Source of the DNA: Flavimaricola marinus
Lineage (GTDB): Bacteria; Pseudomonadota; Alphaproteobacteria; Rhodobacterales; Rhodobacteraceae
DNA length: 64,000 nucleotides
Assembly (NCBI RefSeq): GCF_900184895.1
Contig: NZ_FXZK01000007.1
Location: 1 to 64,000 of the forward strand
Reading direction: 5' to 3'
Position 1 is the stretch's first letter. Every line of letters starts with the position of its first letter. Made by a program: the position numbers and the translations under genes. Below, one piece after another: positions 58,899 through 64,000 of this stretch. The notes under the pieces are model-generated. The model was not told where the DNA came from, searched no databases, and saw only the letters and a list, made by a program, of their open reading frames with translations.

Positions 58899-60986
58899 CT
58901 ATTCAGCGCCATTCGCCGCGCCGATCTCGGGCAGTCGAAAGACCTGGCCGGGATAGATCAGGTCCGGGTCGCGGATCAGATCCTGATTGGCCTCGAACAC
59001 CGCGACATAGAGAATGCCTTCGCCATACCGCTCTCGCGCGATTGCCCAGAGCGTGTTGCCGGGCTGCACGGTGCGCACCGCCACGCTAAAGTCCTCCGCG
59101 GTCGTGTCCTCGGCCATGACGGCAGCAATCGTGGCACGTTCCTCGCGCAGGAATGGGGTCTCGATCCGGGACGTCACCCGTCCGGCCTCGGTCAACTGAT
59201 CGGCGCGTAGCGTGTAGAGTCCCGGCGACACGCCCGCCAAGGCCATCGCCCAGGTTCCGTCCTCGCGCACTGGCGCGTCGCCTTGCGGCACATTGTCGAG
59301 ATAGACCCGCACCGTTCCACCGGTGGTCGCCCGGCCAGAGACGCTGACCTCGCCGCTGTCGTCATAGCTGATCGTGTCGAGCGCCACCGTGCGCAGAAGT
59401 TCCGGCACCACGACCGGCGTCCGCGATGGCTGCAACACCCGCACCCCGGTTTCGTCGACCATCAGCAGCGGCGGCGTGCTGACAGGCAGCGGCGCGGGGG
59501 CCACCGGTTCGATTTCGGCGGTCACGACCGGCGGTGCGGCGTTCTCTGCAGCATCCATCGGGGCCAGCGGGTCCGGTGCCTCTGGCACCTCGGCGATATC
59601 GAGGCTGACAGCCGCGTCGCCCTGCACCTCCGGGCCCGGCGCGACAGCCGGCGGGGCAAGGGGCTCCAGCGCCGGTGCGGCCTCCGCCACGACGGGCGCC
59701 ACCTCCGGCACCTCGGCGGCAGGAACATCGTCCGCCACGATGTCCACTGGTGGCGCGGCCACCTCGGCCGTCGCCGTCTCAGGCGCATCGGCGGACGGTT
59801 CGGTCGCGATTGCATCGGCTTGGGCGGTGCTCGGCGCCTCTGCCTCGGTGTCCACCCCCTCGTTGCCTGTCTCCTCGGCGCCCGTGGCGTCGGGCACGAT
59901 CGCCTCGACGGCGGCGGCCACGCCTGCGGTTGCCAAGGATGCCACGACATCCCCCGCCCCAAGGCCCGCATCGGCATCGGTGTCGGTATCGGCTTCGGCC
60001 GCAACCGCCTCCTGCTCTGCATCCGCCGCGCCCGGCAACGGATCGGACTCTGGAACCATGATTTCCGGTGCGACGGCGGCCGTCTCGACAGCTTGCTCGG
60101 TCTCCACGGCCCCGGCATCCGGCGTGCCATCAGATACGGTGTCCGCCGGCTCTACAGGAGCGTCTTGAGACGCAGGCTCCGCCTGCACCCCGGCGTCGGC
60201 CACGGCGACTTCCGGCGCGGCAAGGGGCTGTGCATCGAGGCCGGCGGCAGCGATGGACGGCGCATCGGTCACAACGTCCGGCGACGCGACAGGCTCCGCC
60301 ACCTCCTGCTCGGCCTCAGCGGGCGCATCCTCGGCAGGCGCCGGATCGACCTCTTCGGCAGGATCGGCCGCATCCGCGACCGTCTCCGGGCCCGCTTCCG
60401 GCGCGACCTCCGCGCTTGCAATCACGATCGGCTCTTCGGACGCGACGACAGGCTGCGGGGTCGGGGCGACGACGACGGTCTGATCCGATGCGAGGGCCTC
60501 ACCGGCCGGGTCGGCCACCAAGGCCAGAATACGTGGCTTGTCCGAGGGCTCCAGCGCCAGAAAGCCGACGAACCGGCCAGAGCCATCCGCCTCGGTTTCG
60601 AGCAATGCGGTATCGTCGAGCATGATCGCGACTGTCAGACCGGCCTGCGCCTGCCCGGCGACCAATCCGGTGCCATCGGCCTCGATGCGGACCACGTCAA
60701 AGGAGGGCGGCACCATCTGTGGAACGGCGGCGGTCTCCGGGGCCGCGACCGGCTCTGGCGCGTCGGGCGGGGTCACGTCCGTCGGCGGCAGCGCCGTGGC
60801 GACCTCCGCCGCGGGAGAGTCTGGCGGGGTCACCGGGTCCGGCGACAGCAACGGCACCCCCAGAACGACAGCGACAACACCGACAACGGCACCTCCAGCG
60901 CCCAGCGCCAGTCTCGATCCTTGGCTCAGCGCCACTCGCAGTCCTCCGTCTTCGGCCCCGTCTATGCGGTTGAGAGACCATATCAA
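58899..60986 (-). CDS. large LysM protein with Ala/Pro/Glu-rich spacer
   Basis: A 695-residue protein. One membrane segment (about residues 22-48, LALGAGGAVVGVVAVVLGVP) is followed by a short beta region (about 90-165). A roughly 300-residue low-complexity acidic spacer of Ala, Pro, Glu, Asp and Val comes next, then a beta region (DTISYDDSGEVSVSGRATTG) and a C-terminal LysM (VQPGNTLWAIARERYGEGIL and YPGQVFRLPE). It probably spans the periplasm to bind peptidoglycan, like FimV-type proteins. The biased composition opens long antisense frames, which are not genes. Confidence 0.85.
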   Translation of the reverse strand: MIWSLNRIDGAEDGGLRVALSQGSRLALGAGGAVVGVVAVVLGVPLLSPDPVTPPDSPAAEVATALPPTDVTPPDAPEPVAAPETAAVPQMVPPSFDVVRIEADGTGLVAGQAQAGLTVAIMLDDTALLETEADGSGRFVGFLALEPSDKPRILALVADPAGEALASDQTVVVAPTPQPVVASEEPIVIASAEVAPEAGPETVADAADPAEEVDPAPAEDAPAEAEQEVAEPVASPDVVTDAPSIAAAGLDAQPLAAPEVAVADAGVQAEPASQDAPVEPADTVSDGTPDAGAVETEQAVETAAVAPEIMVPESDPLPGAADAEQEAVAAEADTDTDADAGLGAGDVVASLATAGVAAAVEAIVPDATGAEETGNEGVDTEAEAPSTAQADAIATEPSADAPETATAEVAAPPVDIVADDVPAAEVPEVAPVVAEAAPALEPLAPPAVAPGPEVQGDAAVSLDIAEVPEAPDPLAPMDAAENAAPPVVTAEIEPVAPAPLPVSTPPLLMVDETGVRVLQPSRTPVVVPELLRTVALDTISYDDSGEVSVSGRATTGGTVRVYLDNVPQGDAPVREDGTWAMALAGVSPGLYTLRADQLTEAGRVTSRIETPFLREERATIAAVMAEDTTAEDFSVAVRTVQPGNTLWAIARERYGEGILYVAVFEANQDLIRDPDLIYPGQVFRLPEIGAANGAE

Positions 60987-61047
60987 CCCCGCTATGAGCG
61001 GTCAAAAGATGTTGATCCGATCCGTTCCGTAACACAAGAGGCCGTCC

Positions 61048-61605
61048 ATGTCCCTGATCCCCAAATCCGTTTGCGTCTACTGTGGCTCCCGGCCGGGTGC
61101 GCGGCCCGGCTACATGCAGTCCGCCGACGCCACGGGGCAGATGCTCGCCCGCAATGGCTGGCGGCTGGTCTACGGGGCGGGCGATGTCGGGCTGATGGGA
61201 CGGGTCGCGCAATCGGTGCAGGAAGCGGGGGGCAAGACCTTCGGAGTGATCCCCACGCATCTGGTGGCGATGGAGGTGGGGCGGACCAGCCTCGACAGCT
61301 ATGTGATCACCGAGACGATGCACGAGCGCAAGAAGGTCATGTTCATGAACGCCGACGCGATCGTGATGCTGCCCGGCGGTGCCGGATCGCTCGACGAATT
61401 CTTCGAGGCGGTCACCTGGCGGCAACTGGGGCTCCATGGCAAGCCGGTGATCCTGCTCAACGTCGAAGGTTACTGGGACGGGCTTATCGCCATGGTCGAC
61501 ACCATCATCCGCGAAGGCTTCGCGGATGCCAGCCTGCGGGACTATATCACCGTCGCCGCCGGATTGGAGGATTTGGAAGCCGCCCTGCGCAGCGCCCTCT
61601 CCTGA
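61048..61605 (+). CDS. LOG-family (TIGR00730) nucleoside monophosphate phosphoribohydrolase-like protein
   Basis: A 185-residue Rossmann-fold protein. The start MSLIPKSVCVYCGSRPGARP, the block RLVYGAGDVGLMGRVAQSV and the PGGxGTxxE motif, seen as MLPGGAGSLDEFFE (Ser in place of Thr), define the family. Plant and some bacterial members cut cytokinin nucleotides; bacterial roles are mostly unknown. Its last 64 bases overlap the convergent RarD-type gene. Confidence 0.9.
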   Translation: MSLIPKSVCVYCGSRPGARPGYMQSADATGQMLARNGWRLVYGAGDVGLMGRVAQSVQEAGGKTFGVIPTHLVAMEVGRTSLDSYVITETMHERKKVMFMNADAIVMLPGGAGSLDEFFEAVTWRQLGLHGKPVILLNVEGYWDGLIAMVDTIIREGFADASLRDYITVAAGLEDLEAALRSALS

Positions 61606-62456
61606 CGCAGACTGGCGGCGGAATAGACCGCCAGCGCCAGCCAGATCAGCGGGAACGCGACCCCATGCCACGGGGTAAAGGGCTCGGCGAAATAAAGGAC
61701 GGCGCAGCCGAACTGAAGCGTGGGGTTGAGGTATTGGAGAAGCCCGACGGTCGACAGACGCACCCGGCGGGCGGCATAGCTGAACAGGATCAGCGGGGTC
61801 GCGGTCAGCGGCCCGGACAGGGCCAGCAACAGATGGGTGGTCACTGACCACCCGCCCATGACCGGGGCGCCGTTCACGGCGATCCAGATCACGGCGATGG
61901 GGAGCAGGATGAGCATCTCGGCGGTGACGGAGACCACTGGACCCATGTCGAGGCGCTTCTTGATGAGGCCGTAAAGGCCAAAGGTCGCCGCGATGCTCAG
62001 CGCGATCCACGGCGCAGCACCAAGCCCCACCGTCAAGACCAGCACCGCCGCGCACGCGATGGCGACGGCGAGCCATTGCGCGGCCAACAGGGCCTCGCCG
62101 AGTATGACGCGGCCGAGCAGGACCGCCACCAGCGGAAAGATGTAATAGCCCAACGACGCTTCGGTCGCATGGCCGTGGCCGATCGACCAGATAAAGACCG
62201 ACCAGTTGGTTCCGATCATCACGGCGGCCAAGGCGATGCGGCGCAGGCTCGGCCAATCGGACACCGCCGCGATCAACACGCGCAAACGGCCCTGCAACGC
62301 CAGAACTGCCGCGAAAAAGATCAGCGACCAGACCGTGCGATAGCTGACCACCTCAAGGGCGGGCACATGGACAAGCTGATCGTAGTAGAGCGGCGAAAGG
62401 CCCCAGACCACGCAGGCCAGCACCATCGCCGCAATCCCCTTGCTCGCATCCGTCAT
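61542..62456 (-). CDS. RarD-type EamA-family transporter
   Basis: About 304 residues with ten membrane helices of the drug/metabolite transporter superfamily: MVLACVVWGLSPLYYDQL, SYRTVWSLIFF, NWSVFIWSIGHGHATEASLG, and LQYLNPTLQFGCAVLYFAEP, all RarD signatures. The start at 62456 (MTDASKGIAAMVLA) has AGGAGG six bases upstream, while the ATG two codons earlier sits on top of it. Substrates of RarD are unknown. The gene's 3' end overlaps the LOG gene by 64 bases. Confidence 0.9.
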   Translation of the reverse strand: MTDASKGIAAMVLACVVWGLSPLYYDQLVHVPALEVVSYRTVWSLIFFAAVLALQGRLRVLIAAVSDWPSLRRIALAAVMIGTNWSVFIWSIGHGHATEASLGYYIFPLVAVLLGRVILGEALLAAQWLAVAIACAAVLVLTVGLGAAPWIALSIAATFGLYGLIKKRLDMGPVVSVTAEMLILLPIAVIWIAVNGAPVMGGWSVTTHLLLALSGPLTATPLILFSYAARRVRLSTVGLLQYLNPTLQFGCAVLYFAEPFTPWHGVAFPLIWLALAVYSAASLRQERALRRAASKSSNPAATVI

Positions 62457-62514
62457 CTGCATCCTCCTCGGCGCCAGAACGCACGGTCGGGCGGCAATGA
62501 CAAGGGGGCCGAAA

Positions 62515-62541
62515 CGCAAAACGGCACCCCGAAGGGTGCCG
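62515..62541 (-). terminator. Rho-independent terminator of sodB
   Basis: CGGCACCC-CGAA-GGGTGCCG is a perfect eight-base stem; on the minus strand it is followed by TTTTGCGTTT. It lies 25 bases after the sodB stop. Confidence 0.85.
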
Positions 62542-62565
62542 CCTGCGTAATCGGTCCGGTCAGGA

Positions 62566-63165
62566 TCACATGCGCGATGCGACGTTTTCCCAGTTGACCA
62601 GATTGTCGAGGAAGTTGGTCAGGTAGGCCGGGCGCTTGTTGCGGAAATCGATGTAGTAGGAATGCTCCCATACATCGCAGCCCAGCAGCGCAGTCTGACC
62701 AAAGCACAGCGGGTTCACGCCGTTCTCGGTCTTGGTGACCTTGAGGCTGCCGTCCTTGTCCTTGACCAGCCAGGCCCAGCCAGAGCCGAACTGGCCAGCG
62801 CCGGCGGCGGAGAACTGCGACTTGAACTCGTCGACAGAGCCAAAGCTCTCGGTCAGGGCCTTTTCCAGCTCGCCGGGCATCGCGGAGGCGCCGGGGCTCA
62901 TCATCTGCCAGAACTCATTGTGATTCCACAACTGGCTGATGTTGTTGAAGATGCCGTTCTGGGCGACGGCAGAGGCGTCATAGGTGCCGACGATGATCTC
63001 TTCGAGGGACTTGCCCTCCCACTCGGTGCCCGAGATCAGCTTGTTGCCGTTGTCCACATAGGCCTTGTGGTGCAGGTCGTGGTGATACTCCAGCGTCTCC
63101 TTGGACATGCCGTTGTCGGCAAGAGCGTCGTGCGCATACGGAAGGTCGGGAAGTTCAAAAGCCAT
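62566..63165 (-). CDS. sodB: superoxide dismutase, Fe type
   Basis: A 199-residue cytosolic enzyme. Metal ligands are visible as His28 (LEYHHDLHHKAYVDN), His82 (QLWNHNEFW) and the Asp and His of LLGCDVWEHSYYIDF. QFSAAGAGQFGSGWAWLVKD and the Fe-type N-terminus MAFELPDLPYAHDAL fit SodB, although Fe or Mn use cannot be settled by eye. Thirty in-frame upstream codons are not coding. It is a single gene with its own terminator. Confidence 0.95.
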   Translation of the reverse strand: MAFELPDLPYAHDALADNGMSKETLEYHHDLHHKAYVDNGNKLISGTEWEGKSLEEIIVGTYDASAVAQNGIFNNISQLWNHNEFWQMMSPGASAMPGELEKALTESFGSVDEFKSQFSAAGAGQFGSGWAWLVKDKDGSLKVTKTENGVNPLCFGQTALLGCDVWEHSYYIDFRNKRPAYLTNFLDNLVNWENVASRM

Positions 63166-63289
63166 GGCTGTCTCACTTTTCTGTGGGGTTTCGGGTCTGT
63201 GGCATAACAAAGCCCTCAGACAGCAAAGGTCAATGGCCGATCCGGTGCAAAGCACCCGGACCGAGCCATAATCAGCCGTTTTTCAGGGG

Positions 63290-63949
63290 TCAGGACAGTG
63301 GCTTTTCGTCCAGCGGCGTGATCTTTTCGAGCGCGATTTGCGCCCCGATCACGGTCATGATGCGAATTTCCGACGGATGCGCCCCGATAAACTCATGGAT
63401 CGCGCGCAGCACGCCGTCGCCCCACCAGCCGCGGCGGTGATAATCGTCAAACGCCATGATGCCGCCCGAGACCATCTTGGGCATCAGCGCCTCCAGATCG
63501 GCCTTCACGCCCTCATAGGAATGATCGCCGTCCACATAGGCAAAGTTGATCGTCTCGTCCTTGAACTTCTTGAGCGCATCCAGAGACATCTCGCGCATCA
63601 TGATGACCTGCTTGGATTTGATCTCGGCCTCGTACATGCGGGACACGTCGGCAAAGATCTCGTCCATCTTCTCGGCCTCTTCGCGTCCGGAAAAGGCGGC
63701 GTCGTCGTGATCTTCAAAGGATTTCCAAGGGTCGATCAGGCACAGCTTCTTGGGCTCCAGAGCATCGAGGATCTTGCGAGAGAATTCACCGCGCCAAACG
63801 CCGATCTCGATCGCCACACCGCCCTTCGGCATCTTTTGCAGGAACCGGGCGCGGTTCATGCTCTTGATCTGCTTTTTCTTGCCGCGCGGCTTCTTCGCCG
63901 ATTTGGTGGAGTTGTCTTGGGGTTTTTCTTTCAGCTTGGTCTGCGCCAT
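63290..63949 (-). CDS. class I SAM-dependent methyltransferase (Methyltransf_24 type)
   Basis: A 219-residue protein with a basic Lys-rich N-terminal 30 residues, then the SAM fold: GVAIEIGVWRGEFSRKILDA (motif I, Glu/Gly-rich), LCLIDPWKSFED and FAYVDGDHSYEGVKADLEAL with GGIMAFDDYH. This resembles small-molecule or sugar O-methyltransferases of the macrocin type; the substrate is unknown. I took MAQTKLKEKPQD (63949) as the start, since the in-frame extension to 63985 lacks a binding site. Confidence 0.82.
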   Translation of the reverse strand: MAQTKLKEKPQDNSTKSAKKPRGKKKQIKSMNRARFLQKMPKGGVAIEIGVWRGEFSRKILDALEPKKLCLIDPWKSFEDHDDAAFSGREEAEKMDEIFADVSRMYEAEIKSKQVIMMREMSLDALKKFKDETINFAYVDGDHSYEGVKADLEALMPKMVSGGIMAFDDYHRRGWWGDGVLRAIHEFIGAHPSEIRIMTVIGAQIALEKITPLDEKPLS

Positions 63950-64000
63950 GAATATCCGCCTGTCATCTATCCGGGTGACGTGCACGGGAGAGCTCTTTTT

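Noticed and set aside
59283-61847. Very long plus-strand frame opposite the LysM gene
   Set aside because: It is the antisense of an Ala/Pro/Glu-rich gene in high G+C DNA, runs through the start of the LOG gene in another frame, and its Arg/Gly/His-rich product has no domain.

Overview
The window looks like the chromosome of a marine alphaproteobacterium of the Roseobacter group (Rhodobacterales). The clues are high G+C, a gene transfer agent (GTA) remnant next to mltG-fabF-acpP, the DMSP lyase DddP, a LuxI/LuxR quorum-sensing locus, a TTAA-N7-TTAA (CtrA-type) site, and the block yajC-secD-secF followed by the ccm cytochrome c maturation genes. Names rest on motif and family recognition by eye; no database search was run.

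Layout. 1-1000: the end of one IS5-family element and an older, frameshifted IS5 transposase remnant. 1022-2438 (-): GTA gene 1 (small terminase type) and a dead, truncated GTA large terminase. 2634-7928 (-): mltG, fabF, a membrane protein, acpP, fabG and fabD (fatty acid synthesis and cell wall). 8106-12103: a membrane protein with a CtrA-type site, the rpsF-rpsR-rplI operon, tig and tRNA-Leu(UAG). 12275-16386: a degenerate Hint protein, NAD(P)HX repair (nnr), then glnB-glnA. 16510-24663: a secreted lyase-like protein, an unknown protein, a heme-dependent N-demethylase-like gene head-to-head with dddP, an alpha/beta hydrolase-OsmC fusion, bioY, a DUF6314 gene and purB.

24825-26822 is a quorum-sensing locus: luxI, luxR, and a divergent luxR-like gene that keeps the signal-binding domain but has no DNA-binding domain. 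26915-35190: a tiny secreted protein, an orphan fliG, an LpxL-type acyltransferase, a DUF1223 protein, acnA, an unknown membrane-anchored protein and a VPLPA-CTERM surface protein in sparsely coding sequence. 35191-41344 (-): yajC-secD-secF-Mth938-ccmA-ccmB-ccmC-ccmD-ccmG, a long and mostly overlapping run for protein export and cytochrome c maturation.

41520-50404: a pentapeptide-repeat membrane protein with 14 near-identical 30-bp repeats and an 18-bp perfect hairpin inside its gene, serS, a DUF2235 hydrolase, a TspO-like protein, and der-bamB-yfgM-like genes. 50728-63949: an RND efflux pair, a Bcr/CflA exporter, an Atm1-type ABC transporter, a large LysM protein, a LOG-family gene overlapping a RarD-type transporter, sodB and a methyltransferase.

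Most of the window is housekeeping. The parts most worth a second look are the quorum-sensing locus with its HTH-less LuxR paralogue and palindromes, the broken GTA, the pentapeptide gene with its repeats and hairpin, and the catalytically degenerate Hint protein.
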